Positions 1-8,360 of a stretch of 64,000 nucleotides of DNA are shown here, piece after piece. The DNA comes from Bacillus sp. FJAT-27445. Its GTDB lineage: Bacteria; Bacillota; Bacilli; Bacillales; Cytobacillaceae. Under the pieces are notes generated by a model, which saw only the letters and a program-made list of their open reading frames with translations, was not told the DNA's origin and searched no databases. The DNA lies in contig NZ_LMTI01000005.1 in the NCBI RefSeq assembly GCF_001510665.1, positions 232,583 to 296,582 on the forward strand, given 5' to 3'. Position numbers and translations under genes: made by a program. Position 1 is the stretch's first letter. The number at the start of each line of letters is the position of its first letter.

Positions 1-22
1 AAATGCGTCGGGAGGAGACGTC

Positions 23-526
23 TTGAGACGGATTGTCATTGTCGGAAGCGGAGGAGCCGGGAAAAGCACGCTTGCTCGGGAGCTTGGCCAAAGGCTTGGC
101 ATTAAGGTATACCACCTGGACGCTATGTTTTGGAAACCTGGCTGGATTCCCATGGAAAATGGCGAATTTATCCGCCTTCAAACTGAAATCATGGAAGGCG
201 AATCTTGGATTATCGATGGAAACTATGGCAGTACGGTGGATGCCAGGCTGAAAAAAGCCGATACAGTCATATTCCTTCATTTTTCAACAATCCGCTGCTT
301 ATACGGGATAGTGAAAAGAAGGATTCAGTACCAAGGAAAAACAAGGCCGGATATGGGGAAAGATTGCTTGGAAAAACTGGATTGGCAGTTCATCTCCTGG
401 GTTGCGGGTTACAACCGCAAGAAAGCGCCTGTTCTACTTGAAAGACTTAAACAATACAAGGATAAAGAAATTATTGTTTTTACCCGCCTTTCGGAAGTTA
501 AAACCTTTTTAAGGGGGTTTTTCTAA
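23..526 (+). CDS. P-loop nucleotide kinase-like protein (topology modulation protein family)
   Basis: A 167-residue cytosolic protein with a Walker A motif near the N-terminus (GSGGAGKST, residues 8-16). A following segment of the type YHLDAMFW...IIDGNYGST is typical of the small adenylate-kinase-like proteins annotated as topology modulation protein or FlaR. The substrate is not known for most of this family, so phosphotransfer is inferred from the fold only. The start is a TTG with GGAGG eight bases upstream; no ATG fits better. It ends just before the riboswitch that begins the pilus locus and is probably a separate transcription unit. Confidence 0.8.
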   Translation: MRRIVIVGSGGAGKSTLARELGQRLGIKVYHLDAMFWKPGWIPMENGEFIRLQTEIMEGESWIIDGNYGSTVDARLKKADTVIFLHFSTIRCLYGIVKRRIQYQGKTRPDMGKDCLEKLDWQFISWVAGYNRKKAPVLLERLKQYKDKEIIVFTRLSEVKTFLRGFF

Positions 527-644
527 AAAATACTACTAAATAACTATCTGTTTTTGATGAAAATAATACTTTTGCACTATATTCATCCATTTATAAACAT
601 TTTATGATGTGAGTAAGAGAACAGTCGACAAGATATGCGCGCTG

Positions 645-737
645 TATCTCGATAAAGGCAAAACTGATGAAAATCAGTGACGCAAAACTACAGGGGCTAA
701 CGCACGTTTGTGCTATGCCAGCCAGTTACCGAAAGAT
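645..737 (+). promoter_or_regulatory. Cyclic-di-GMP class I (GEMM-I) riboswitch aptamer
   Basis: The aptamer shows the GEMM-I landmarks in order. A closing stem pairs 645-655 with 726-736 (one A.C mismatch). Then come AAAGGCAAA, a hairpin CTGAT-GAAA-ATCAG with a GNRA tetraloop (664-677), the conserved GACGCAAA (679-686), and a second arm with the CTAA/TATG tetraloop-receptor elements ending in GTTACCG. It lies directly upstream of the Tad pilus genes, so pilus expression should respond to c-di-GMP. The 3' closing strand TTACCGAAAG (726-735) is perfectly complementary to 778-787 inside the downstream terminator. The unbound RNA could therefore form an antiterminator, and ligand binding would favour termination. 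That OFF polarity is inferred. Confidence 0.88.
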
Positions 738-767
738 CAGGGTGCATCATAGGTGTGTTTATTTACC

Positions 768-807
768 AATGATCCCCCTTTCGGTAAAGGCGGGGTCATT
801 TTATTTT
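768..807 (+). terminator. Riboswitch expression-platform terminator
   Basis: A 14-bp stem (AATGATCCC arm against GGGTCATT, one bulged C) with a CGGT loop is followed by a T-rich run. It sits between the c-di-GMP aptamer and the first gene of the pilus operon. Its loop and inner stem (778-787) can alternatively pair with the aptamer closing strand. Confidence 0.85.
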
Positions 808-824
808 GCAGGAGGTGACGAAGG

Positions 825-1175
825 TTGAAGGTCGTGAATCTGTCGAACGGGACGGAGATTGCAGATTCGGTAGGCAGCGCCGACAGTTTTTTCAAAAGGC
901 TGAAGGGCCTGATGTTTACAAAGGATCTGCCCGCGGGTCACGGCCTGCTCATACAACCCTGCCAATCCATCCACACATTCTTCATGAACTATCCAATCGA
1001 TGTTGTGTATTTGGACGGAAACAGCATCGTCGTGGGCATTGACGAAAATATGGCGCCCTCAAAGATTGGAAAGGTCCGCCGGAAAGCCCGCTCAGTACTA
1101 GAATTGCCGGCGGGAACCATACAGAATGCAGACTTGAAAGTGGGACATTGTTTATCTATTAAAAATAAAAAATAA
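825..1175 (+). CDS. DUF192 family protein at head of Tad locus
   Basis: A 116-residue DUF192 protein with the family core GLMFTKDLPAGHGLL...IHTFFMNYPIDVVYLD and a C-terminal VLELPAGT segment. The molecular role of DUF192 is unsettled, but members often accompany Tad/Flp pilus clusters, as here. Start is TTG with AGGAGGTGA at 810-818. It is the first gene after the c-di-GMP riboswitch and precedes the pilin by 15 bp, so it is probably co-transcribed. This version lacks an obvious signal peptide and should be cytosolic. Confidence 0.85.
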   Translation: MKVVNLSNGTEIADSVGSADSFFKRLKGLMFTKDLPAGHGLLIQPCQSIHTFFMNYPIDVVYLDGNSIVVGIDENMAPSKIGKVRRKARSVLELPAGTIQNADLKVGHCLSIKNKK

Positions 1176-1190
1176 GGGAGTTTTACAATC

Positions 1191-1382
1191 ATGACGAAAA
1201 AAATGAAAGCATTGCTAACTGAAGAACAAGGACAAGGTATGACTGAGTACGGTTTGGTTTTGGGGGTTATTGCTTTGGGCGTAGTTGGGGTCCTAGTCAC
1301 ATTTAGGGCGAAAATTGTTGAATTATTTACAAATGCAACAACTGATATTGGTAATGCAACTAAAACTCCAACTACACCTTAA
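1191..1382 (+). CDS. flp: Flp-type pilin (class IVb prepilin)
   Basis: A 63-residue prepilin. A short charged leader ends in Gly14, followed by QGMTEY, which puts Glu at +5 and Tyr at +6 of the mature protein as in Flp pilins. A single hydrophobic helix (GLVLGVIALGVVGVLVTF) follows and then a short Thr/Pro-rich tail. It is the expected major subunit of the Tad pilus and the substrate of the prepilin peptidase encoded next. A strong intrinsic terminator lies about 60 bp downstream, so the monocistronic or bicistronic pilin transcript should dominate. Confidence 0.95.
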   Translation: MTKKMKALLTEEQGQGMTEYGLVLGVIALGVVGVLVTFRAKIVELFTNATTDIGNATKTPTTP

Positions 1383-1443
1383 TAGAATTTGTTTAATTTC
1401 TTACGTTAATTAATTTTAGCTTTAATTTACATTGTTAGCAGTT

Positions 1444-1482
1444 AAGAGCCTTGCGTTTGAGGAGTCAACGTGGGGCTTTTTT
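1444..1482 (+). terminator. Intra-operon terminator between pilin and assembly genes
   Basis: The arms 1444-1460 and 1465-1480 form about 16 base pairs with one bulged T and a GGAG loop, followed by six T residues. It lies between flp and the prepilin peptidase gene and is followed by no new obvious promoter. Partial read-through would give much more pilin mRNA than machine mRNA. It also covers the upstream GTG at 1470, which argues for the later start of the next gene. Confidence 0.8.
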
Positions 1483-1517
1483 CAATCAGAGATTTACCTG
1501 GAAAAGAGGTTTTTCGA

Positions 1518-2033
1518 GTGATAAACGCCATTTTACTGTTTTTGTTGCTGGTTATTTGCACTGTGACGGATGTGAGGGAGCGGAAAATATACAATAAGGT
1601 CCTGTTGCCTTTCCTGATCGTGTCACTAGCGGTAAATTTGATGACAGGCGGGCTTGAAGGATTCACCTTATCCATTCTCGGGTTCCTTGCCGGATTCGGC
1701 ATTCTCCTTATTCCTTATCTGTTAGGCGGGATGGGAGCGGGGGATGTGAAACTCCTCGCCGTGATTGGAGCGCTGATGGGAGCGAAGTTTGTCGCATTAT
1801 CGGCTATTTATATGGCGCTGGCGGGTGGAGTCTTTGCTTTATTTCTTATTGTGTTTCGGAAGAGCGCAAAACAATTAATAAAAGGGCTTTTCTTTTCATT
1901 CCTCGGATTAATGAATGGACTGAAAATCCCTATCATTTTCGATAAGGATTCTATGAAACAGACGTATCCATATGGCGTTGCAATCGCGGTGGGTGCGGCC
2001 ATTCAATTTTTCCGGGCCGGGATGATTTTATGA
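1518..2033 (+). CDS. tadV: Prepilin peptidase (A24 family, TadV/CpaA-like)
   Basis: A 171-residue polytopic membrane aspartyl protease. The two catalytic aspartates are visible in VTDVRERKIYN (Asp18) and in GMGAGDVKLL (Asp76, the GxGD motif). Hydrophobic segments surround both. It cleaves the Flp leader after Gly14 and probably the TadE/TadG leaders too. GTG 1518 is chosen because AAAGAGG lies nine bases upstream and because the longer GTG start at 1470 falls inside the terminator hairpin. With this start the length matches short CpaA proteins without a methyltransferase domain. Its stop overlaps the next start (ATGA). Confidence 0.9.
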   Translation: MINAILLFLLLVICTVTDVRERKIYNKVLLPFLIVSLAVNLMTGGLEGFTLSILGFLAGFGILLIPYLLGGMGAGDVKLLAVIGALMGAKFVALSAIYMALAGGVFALFLIVFRKSAKQLIKGLFFSFLGLMNGLKIPIIFDKDSMKQTYPYGVAIAVGAAIQFFRAGMIL

Positions 2034-2413
2034 AAAAGAATGAATCCGGCCAATCATTAGTGGAGACTGCCCTTGTCTTGCCCATTTTGTTATTACTCGT
2101 AATTGGGATTCTGGATTTTGGCAGAGTGACTTATTCTTATGCCCACCTCCACATGGCCGCCCAGGAAACAGTCCGGAAAGGGGGGCTGGGGAGGACGGAT
2201 GCAGAAATAACATCATTTGCGAAAAGTTATGTCCACCTCGGGGATTCAAGCAAATTGATTGTTGATATCTCTCCGCCTGGTTCAATAAGAAAATCCGGGG
2301 ATTATGTAAAAGTAAAATTGAAGTATCCAATAAAGCTGTATACTCCGTTCTTATCGAGCCTCTTCCCGTCTCCGCTTTATGCCCAAACGGATTCCACAAT
2401 CCGGGTTGAATAG
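2030..2413 (+). CDS. tadE: TadE-like minor pseudopilin
   Basis: A 127-residue protein with a short N-terminal segment ESGQSLVETALVLPI and a long hydrophobic helix, the TadE signature (Glu at +5 after the presumed G|QSLVE cleavage). It then has a small extracytoplasmic domain. In Tad systems TadE-type pseudopilins are processed by the prepilin peptidase and are needed for pilus assembly. Translation is probably coupled to tadV through a four-base overlap. Confidence 0.85.
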   Translation: MKKNESGQSLVETALVLPILLLLVIGILDFGRVTYSYAHLHMAAQETVRKGGLGRTDAEITSFAKSYVHLGDSSKLIVDISPPGSIRKSGDYVKVKLKYPIKLYTPFLSSLFPSPLYAQTDSTIRVE

Positions 2414-2426
2414 GGAGGGATGAAAC

Positions 2427-3332
2427 ATGAGGAAATTTTTAAAAGAGGAAAATGGGATTGCAATCACCTATGTAGCGCTTGCCATGGTTGCTTTGCTTTG
2501 TATTACGGGCCTTGCCATTGACGGCGGATTGCTTTATATGACAAAAAGCAAACTTCAAAAGGCCGCCAATGCCGCTGTACTATCCGGAGCTCAGGAGCTT
2601 GCTAATTCCGAAGAAAAAGTCAATAAAGTGGTAAATAGAATCCTCACAGACCACGGTGAATCAGGTTCAAAGGAAAGCTTGCTCGTAGTGAAAGACAAAA
2701 AAGTAAGGGTTGGCCTGTTAAAAAAGGTGAAGCCGGCATTCGTGGGGTTGTTCGGGTACGAAACAGTCGATGTCAGAGCTGCCGCCGCAGCCTCGCTCGC
2801 ACCAATGGGTAGGGCAAGCGGAGTTGCACCTCTTGGGGTCCATGAGGATACTCCGCTAAATTACGGCACGATTGTAAAATTAAAAACAGATTCATCCGGT
2901 TCAACTAGCGGGGTTTTCGGCGTACTTGCCCTCAATGGACCGGGTGCGAAGACGTATGAAGAAAATCTCCGATATGGTTATCAGCAGGAAATCAAGGTTG
3001 GGGAAATTATCCCAACCGAAACCGGTAACATTGCCGGAAAGACGAGGACGGTTGTCCAGGAATTGATAAATGGATGTTCATCTGCTATCGGGGATTTATC
3101 TGATAGGGATTGCTCGAGGATTATCCTTATCCCTGTCTACAAGCCATATAATTTCGATTCCAACCAGCTGAAAACCATAAAAGTAACCGGTTTTGCCTAT
3201 TTTTATATAACAGAACCGATGAGCAACAACGATACATCAATTACCGGGATGTTCATTAAATTTCCGGGAACGGGTTATTATGAGGAAGGCAGCCTTGACC
3301 GGGGAGCCTATGCCATCCGGTTAACAGAGTAG
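2427..3332 (+). CDS. TadG-like protein with TadE/G-type N-terminal helix
   Basis: A 301-residue protein. The N-terminus ENGIAITYVALAMVALLCITG matches the putative Flp pilus-assembly TadE/G-like domain: a single anchor helix after a Gly-Ile-Ala start. It is followed by AIDGGLLYMTKSKLQKAANAAVLSGA, the hallmark of TadG-type proteins. The remainder is extracellular and lacks the von Willebrand A domain of long TadG proteins. Start is ATG with GGGAGGG upstream. It is likely a surface or pilus-base component; its exact role in Gram-positive Tad systems is not known. Confidence 0.82.
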   Translation: MRKFLKEENGIAITYVALAMVALLCITGLAIDGGLLYMTKSKLQKAANAAVLSGAQELANSEEKVNKVVNRILTDHGESGSKESLLVVKDKKVRVGLLKKVKPAFVGLFGYETVDVRAAAAASLAPMGRASGVAPLGVHEDTPLNYGTIVKLKTDSSGSTSGVFGVLALNGPGAKTYEENLRYGYQQEIKVGEIIPTETGNIAGKTRTVVQELINGCSSAIGDLSDRDCSRIILIPVYKPYNFDSNQLKTIKVTGFAYFYITEPMSNNDTSITGMFIKFPGTGYYEEGSLDRGAYAIRLTE

Positions 3333-3340
3333 GTGGGAAA

Positions 3341-4048
3341 ATGCGATCAAAGATGGTTTTAGTGCTGGCCCTTGTTATGGGGATTATTACGACAGCATTG
3401 TTCTATCAGTACATGAATAAGTTCGATAACAAGGAAACCACTTCTGCTCCGACAACGGAAATAGTAGTGGCTAAGGAAAGGATCAATAAAAACGAAATAG
3501 TTACGGCGGAGAAACTTGAGGTAATCCGGGTAGCCGAAGAAATGGCCCTTCCCCAAGCCATTTCCTCCCTTTCGCAGGCAGAAGGAAAGCTGGCGGATGC
3601 CATGATTGAAAAAGGTGAACCGATTTTGGCTCACAGGCTTGTTTCCCAAACAGAAGAGACAATGTATGTTTCCCGTAAGGTGAGGGAAGGATACCGGGCT
3701 GTTTCCGTTTCCCTAAACCTGCCTCAGTCGGTTACAAATCTAATAGAACCTGAAGATGAGGTAGGCGTGATTTTTGCAAAAGAAGATAAAAAAGCGGCCG
3801 ATGTACCTGATTTTAGGACGAGCATTTTGCTTGAAAAAGCAAGGGTATTGGCTGTCGGCAGGAAAATAACCCTGCCTGAAAATACGAAGGAACCCTATGT
3901 AGAATATACGGCTGTTACGCTCGAAGTAAAGCCGGAAGATGCCGTAAGGATTGTCAAGGCATCACAAGAAGGGATCGTTCATTTAATGCTGCATACCAGG
4001 CCGATCATGAAGGCTGATGAAAGCCCGGAACAAGGAAATGAGAGTTAA
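3341..4048 (+). CDS. cpaB: CpaB/RcpC-like pilus assembly protein (SAF domain)
   Basis: A 235-residue protein with an N-terminal membrane anchor (MVLVLALVMGIITTALFYQY). It continues into a SAF domain (EIVVAKERINKNEIVTAEKLEVI) and the CpaB/RcpC C-terminal domain. In diderm bacteria CpaB acts with the outer-membrane secretin. No secretin gene is present here, in keeping with a monoderm host, where it presumably helps the pilus cross the peptidoglycan (inference). It is eight bases downstream of the TadG-like gene in the same operon. Confidence 0.88.
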   Translation: MRSKMVLVLALVMGIITTALFYQYMNKFDNKETTSAPTTEIVVAKERINKNEIVTAEKLEVIRVAEEMALPQAISSLSQAEGKLADAMIEKGEPILAHRLVSQTEETMYVSRKVREGYRAVSVSLNLPQSVTNLIEPEDEVGVIFAKEDKKAADVPDFRTSILLEKARVLAVGRKITLPENTKEPYVEYTAVTLEVKPEDAVRIVKASQEGIVHLMLHTRPIMKADESPEQGNES

Positions 4049-4067
4049 TTGATGGAAGGTGATGGAG

Positions 4068-4925
4068 ATGGCTGGGTTTGATGAAAAGACAACAATTGAG
4101 GGCGGTGCTCCGGAAACCCGCGGGAAGATGATTGCCGTCTGCAGCGCCAAAGGCGGGATTGGCCGTACAATCCTCTCTGTCAATCTGGCTGTCTCTTTAT
4201 CCAAAAGGAATCATTCCGTCGCAGTTCTGGATGGCGATTTTCAATTTGGGGATGTTTCACTTGCAATGGATTTGCAGCACACGTTCACAATCAAGGAAGC
4301 GATGGAAGGCATCGGTTCGCTTGATGAACATCGCCTCGAAGAATATTTAAGTGTCCATAGCAGCGGGGTACGAGTCCTGCCCGCGCCGGAAAGGCCGGAG
4401 TACGCGGATCTATTAACAAAAGAGGCTGTTTCAAAAATGGTCGAATTTCTGTTGATGAAACATGATTTTGTTGTTTGCGATACTGGTGCCGGATTAAATG
4501 AACAGACGCTAACTTTGATTGAAAAAGCGGATGAAATCCTCGTTGTCGCAACTCTTGAAATGGCAGCTATGAAAAACACCAAATTACTGCTCGAAACGCT
4601 CGAAATCCTTGGATTACGGGAAAAGGTTCGTGTTGTCCTGAACAGAGCCAATATGGAAAGTGTCATAAAAGCCGAGGATGGAGCGAGGATTTTAGGGGAG
4701 GAAGCCCCTATTTATATTCCAAATGACTTTCAAATATGTTCGAAATCCTTGAATATGGGCAGTCCGTTTGTGATTGGCAACTCGAAATCCGATATTGCGA
4801 AAGCCGTTTTTAAAATGGCGGAATTGATTGCATCCAACAAGGCTGGAGAGGGAATTGGGAAAAAGAAAGCAAAAGCGATATCCTTATTCCCCTGGAAACG
4901 CAAGAAAGGGGAACTATCAAAATGA
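4068..4925 (+). CDS. cpaE: CpaE/TadZ-like ParA-family ATPase
   Basis: A 285-residue cytosolic MinD/ParA-type ATPase with a deviant Walker A (KGGIGRT, about residues 28-34), a switch segment VLDGDFQFGDVSLAMDL, and a VVCDTGAGLNEQTL motif where ParA proteins carry the Walker B aspartate. TadZ/CpaE proteins localise the Tad machine in the cell. The receiver-like N-terminal domain of long CpaE proteins is missing. ATG 4068 is preferred over GTG 4059 and ATG 4062 because only it has proper spacing to GGAAGG (4054-4059). Lys is replaced by Arg in the second half of the loop (GRT), a common variation in this family. Confidence 0.87.
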   Translation: MAGFDEKTTIEGGAPETRGKMIAVCSAKGGIGRTILSVNLAVSLSKRNHSVAVLDGDFQFGDVSLAMDLQHTFTIKEAMEGIGSLDEHRLEEYLSVHSSGVRVLPAPERPEYADLLTKEAVSKMVEFLLMKHDFVVCDTGAGLNEQTLTLIEKADEILVVATLEMAAMKNTKLLLETLEILGLREKVRVVLNRANMESVIKAEDGARILGEEAPIYIPNDFQICSKSLNMGSPFVIGNSKSDIAKAVFKMAELIASNKAGEGIGKKKAKAISLFPWKRKKGELSK

Positions 4926-6355
4926 AGCTGCTAGAGCGCATCAATGAAAAAAACAAAACAGCATCAGAAGCCGCGAATCCTAAACCAAGCGAGGAGCAGA
5001 TAATCCCCGAAAAAAGCACTCCGAAGGCACAAGTTGATGAAATCCCTAGACTAAAAGAGCAGCCGAGAGAGCAAATTATTGAGCCAATTCGCCAAAAACA
5101 GGCAGACAAACAGAAGGAATTAAAAAGTATCCTTCATAAGAAAATCCTCAACGAACTTAAGGATGAAGAAGTCGACGACATTATTCCTAAGCTTGATGCA
5201 ATGGCCATGGAAGTAATAAAGGAAGATGATTCTTTCCGTGGCATTGTCGACCGGAAAATGGTTGTTGCTGAGCTGGCGAATGATTTAACCGGTTTTGGTC
5301 CAATTAACCCATTACTTCTCGATGAAGAAGTTTCAGAGGTAATGGTAAACGGGCCAAGACAGGTTTATTGCGAAAGAAAAGGCAGGCTTGTCCTGACCGA
5401 TATCACTTTCAGGGACAACGAGCATGTCATGAATGTCATCGAGAAAATAGTTGCCCCGATCGGAAGAAGGATTGATGAAAGCTCGCCAATGGTGGATGCG
5501 AGGCTCCCGGACGGATCGAGGGTAAACGCCATAATTCCGCCGCTCGCGTTGAATGGTCCAACCATCACCATCCGGAAATTTTCCAAGGATCCTTTTCAAA
5601 TAGAAGATTTAATAAATTTTAACACAGTTTCACATGAGATGGCTGTCTTCCTGGATGCCTGCGTAAAAGCAAGGCTAAATATTTTTGTCAGCGGCGGTAC
5701 AGGTTCGGGCAAAACAACAACACTCAATGTACTGTCAAACTTCATCCCCCATGACGAGCGGATTGTAACGATTGAAGATGCAGCAGAGCTCCAGCTTGGC
5801 CAGGAACACGTTGTTTCGCTTGAATCAAGGCCCCCGAACATCGAAGGGAAGGGAGCGATTACAATCCGCGACCTGGTTAGGAACTCGCTTAGGATGAGGC
5901 CGGATCGGGTTGTAATTGGCGAGGTGCGCGGTGCCGAAGCCCTCGATATGCTGCAGGCAATGAATACTGGCCACGATGGTTCCCTGGCAACTGGACACTC
6001 CAATTCCCCAAGGGATATGATTTCAAGGCTTGAAACAATGGTTTTGCTTGGAGGGGTCGATCTCCCCATTAAGGCGATCCGCGAGCAGATTTCAGGAGCG
6101 CTTGATTTGATCATTCAGCAATCAAGGCTGAAAGATGGATCAAGGAAAATTACGAACATTACAGAGGTCCAGGGGATGGAAGGCGATGTCATTGTCCTCC
6201 AGGATGTTTTTGTTTACCGGCAAACTGGGGTAGACGCATCAGGAAAGTATACAGGCAAACTTGTTCCAACAGGCGTCCGTCCAAAATTTTATGAGCGGCT
6301 TGAAAATTCAGGCATCCATGTCCCTCCCAATGTATTTATTGAAAGGGAGGATTAG
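4922..6355 (+). CDS. tadA: TadA/CpaF secretion ATPase
   Basis: A 477-residue type II/IV secretion ATPase of the CpaF subfamily that powers Flp pilus extension. It has a long charged N-terminal region, the N-terminal helical domain, then Walker A GGTGSGKTTT (about residues 258-267), the Asp box TIEDAAELQL, Walker B VVIGEVRG (about residue 329) and the His box TGHDGSLATGHS. All catalytic elements look intact. It overlaps the end of cpaE by four bases, so translation is probably coupled. It should act as a hexamer at the cytosolic face with TadB and TadC. Confidence 0.95.
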   Translation: MKLLERINEKNKTASEAANPKPSEEQIIPEKSTPKAQVDEIPRLKEQPREQIIEPIRQKQADKQKELKSILHKKILNELKDEEVDDIIPKLDAMAMEVIKEDDSFRGIVDRKMVVAELANDLTGFGPINPLLLDEEVSEVMVNGPRQVYCERKGRLVLTDITFRDNEHVMNVIEKIVAPIGRRIDESSPMVDARLPDGSRVNAIIPPLALNGPTITIRKFSKDPFQIEDLINFNTVSHEMAVFLDACVKARLNIFVSGGTGSGKTTTLNVLSNFIPHDERIVTIEDAAELQLGQEHVVSLESRPPNIEGKGAITIRDLVRNSLRMRPDRVVIGEVRGAEALDMLQAMNTGHDGSLATGHSNSPRDMISRLETMVLLGGVDLPIKAIREQISGALDLIIQQSRLKDGSRKITNITEVQGMEGDVIVLQDVFVYRQTGVDASGKYTGKLVPTGVRPKFYERLENSGIHVPPNVFIERED

Positions 6356-6357
6356 CC

Positions 6358-7320
6358 ATGAAAGCAGTTCTGCTTTTGTTTAGTCTCTTTTCTTCTTTTC
6401 TATTATTTTACGGGTTGTTCCAGCTTTTCTTTTTCCGCAATCAGAGAATCGAGAAAAGGATGGAGAGGTATTTATCCTCTCACGGGGAAGTTGAAATAAG
6501 CCGGAATGAAATGGATTTATTCGCCAGATATACGGCCGCTAGAAAAAACATTACCAAAAAGCTGCTTACGAAAAAGAAGAACAATAAACTCGAAACGATG
6601 CTGGCCAGGTCGGGAGTCCCTCTGAAGCCAGATGAGTTCATTACTTTCCAATGGATAGCGGCGGGATTATCCGGAATGCTGTTAGTCTTGTTTTTCAGCC
6701 ACTGGCTATTGTTTTTCCCTGGATGTTTAATTGGATATCTTATCCCTGGCTATATTTTAAAAAGGAAGGAAAAAGAACGCATTGAGAAATTCAATGAAGG
6801 TCTTTCGGACATGATCACTACCATCATTGGTTCTTTAAGAGCAGGATTCAGTTTCCAGCAGGCATTAAAATCGGTTGCCGATGAGTCTGACTCACCAATA
6901 AAAGAAGAAATCGAATCGGTTATTAAATCCATGCAATACGGAAGCAGCATTGAAGATGCTCTATATGAGTTGAAGGAACGGATGCCGAGCGAGGATTTGG
7001 ATTTAATGATTCAGGCAATCCTGATTCAGCGCCAAGTGGGAGGCAACCTGGCAACCGTTTTAGAGAAAATCGTCGAAACGATCAGGGACAGGACAAGGAT
7101 TCAGCGCCAAATCAAAACCCTGACTGCACAAGGCAGGATGTCGGGAGTTGTGATTGCCTTGCTACCGTTATTTCTCGGTGTGGCGCTTTATTTTATCCAA
7201 CCCGACTTTATGATACCGATGTTTACCCATCCTATTGGAATAGGAATGATAGCAGTTGGGGCGATTTCTTGTACAATTGGCTTCTTGTTCATCAAAAAAA
7301 TCACAAATATTGAGGTGTAG
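6358..7320 (+). CDS. tadB: TadB-like inner-membrane platform protein
   Basis: A 320-residue type II secretion F-domain protein. It has an N-terminal membrane segment, two adjacent helices near residues 100-140, the F domain (LSDMITTIIGSLRAGFSFQQAL...) and a C-terminal pair of membrane helices. With TadC it forms the membrane platform on which TadA acts. It starts two bases after the tadA stop behind AAGGGAGG. Confidence 0.92.
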   Translation: MKAVLLLFSLFSSFLLFYGLFQLFFFRNQRIEKRMERYLSSHGEVEISRNEMDLFARYTAARKNITKKLLTKKKNNKLETMLARSGVPLKPDEFITFQWIAAGLSGMLLVLFFSHWLLFFPGCLIGYLIPGYILKRKEKERIEKFNEGLSDMITTIIGSLRAGFSFQQALKSVADESDSPIKEEIESVIKSMQYGSSIEDALYELKERMPSEDLDLMIQAILIQRQVGGNLATVLEKIVETIRDRTRIQRQIKTLTAQGRMSGVVIALLPLFLGVALYFIQPDFMIPMFTHPIGIGMIAVGAISCTIGFLFIKKITNIEV

Positions 7321-7323
7321 GAA

Positions 7324-8244
7324 TTGGTCTACCTCACTCTTTTCCTGGCAATAACCCTGTTTACTTATGGCATATTAACCTTAGGAACAAAAAAGAAGGA
7401 GCATGTGGAAAAGCGTGTATCCGTCTATATTACTGGAGAGCAGCAAAAAAATGTCTTAAAGGTGGAACAAGAAGAGCAGTTATCCTTTAACCAGCGTTTT
7501 TTTAAGCCGGTAATGAACGATTTTAAAAAAAGCTTTAAGAAGAGGATGCCTGGTGAAAAAGAGGCGAAAATCGAGAGGAAGCTTGAGCGCGCGGGCTTTC
7601 CATTTGGGATGACCCCCGTTGACTTCCGACTTTTCCAGGCAGCGGCAAGCATCGTACTTCCAGTCGTTTTTGCAGGGTATTGCCTTCTTATCAACCTGAG
7701 TTCATCCGCTGTCTTTTTTGCCACATTTATCGGTCTTGCTCTTGGAACAATCCTTCCTCACTATTATTTGAAGCAGAAGACCAAGTACCGTGAGAAGATG
7801 GCCCTGAAGGAATTGCCTGACACACTCGACCTGCTGACAGTCAGCCTGGAAGCGGGGCTTGGGTTTGATGCGGCAATAAGCAAGCTTGTATCCAAAAAGG
7901 AGGGTATCCTTGCGGAGGAATTCCAGCGCTCATTGGAGGAGATGAGGCTTGGCAAGCTGCGGCGAGAGGCTCTTGGAGGTGTGAGAGATCGGCTTGAGGG
8001 AGTCGATTCGGTAAAAAACTTCATCAGCAGCATTCTTCAGGCGGAAAAACTCGGTATCGGTATGGTGCAGGTCCTGCGTGCACAATCTGTTGAGGTACGG
8101 GAGCAGCGAAAGCAGAGGGCTGAGGAAGCGGCAATGAAAGCGCCGATTAAAATGCTCTTCCCTCTAGTTCTGTTCATATTCCCGAGCCTGTTCATCGTGC
8201 TATTGGGCCCTGTCGTCATGCAATTTATTAGTAGCGGATTGTGA
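7324..8244 (+). CDS. tadC: TadC-like inner-membrane platform protein
   Basis: A 306-residue paralogue of TadB with the same layout and a well-conserved F domain (ALKELPDTLDLLTVSLEAGLGFDAAI). It ends in a hydrophobic segment. Start is TTG with GAGGTG upstream, three bases after tadB. It is the last gene of the pilus operon and is followed by an intrinsic terminator. No gene for a secretin, TadD lipoprotein or adhesin is present in the window. Confidence 0.92.
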   Translation: MVYLTLFLAITLFTYGILTLGTKKKEHVEKRVSVYITGEQQKNVLKVEQEEQLSFNQRFFKPVMNDFKKSFKKRMPGEKEAKIERKLERAGFPFGMTPVDFRLFQAAASIVLPVVFAGYCLLINLSSSAVFFATFIGLALGTILPHYYLKQKTKYREKMALKELPDTLDLLTVSLEAGLGFDAAISKLVSKKEGILAEEFQRSLEEMRLGKLRREALGGVRDRLEGVDSVKNFISSILQAEKLGIGMVQVLRAQSVEVREQRKQRAEEAAMKAPIKMLFPLVLFIFPSLFIVLLGPVVMQFISSGL

Positions 8245-8286
8245 TTATGGAGACTGCCCCAGTTTTGAAAAAATAGAACATTCCGT

Positions 8287-8318
8287 AACCTTCCCTTTAA
8301 AAAGGAAGGTTCTTTTCT
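8287..8318 (+). terminator. Terminator of the Tad pilus operon
   Basis: The inverted repeat AACCTTCC/GGAAGGTT (8287-8294 and 8304-8311) with a T-rich tail ends the pilus operon. Confidence 0.75.
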
Positions 8319-8360
8319 GTATACTAAAGGAAATTGAGAATGTAAGGAGCGCTAAATGTT

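Noticed and set aside
5596-6114. 172-codon minus-strand frame inside tadA
   Set aside because: It is the antisense shadow of a strongly conserved ATPase gene, Ser/Arg-rich, and has no ribosome site.
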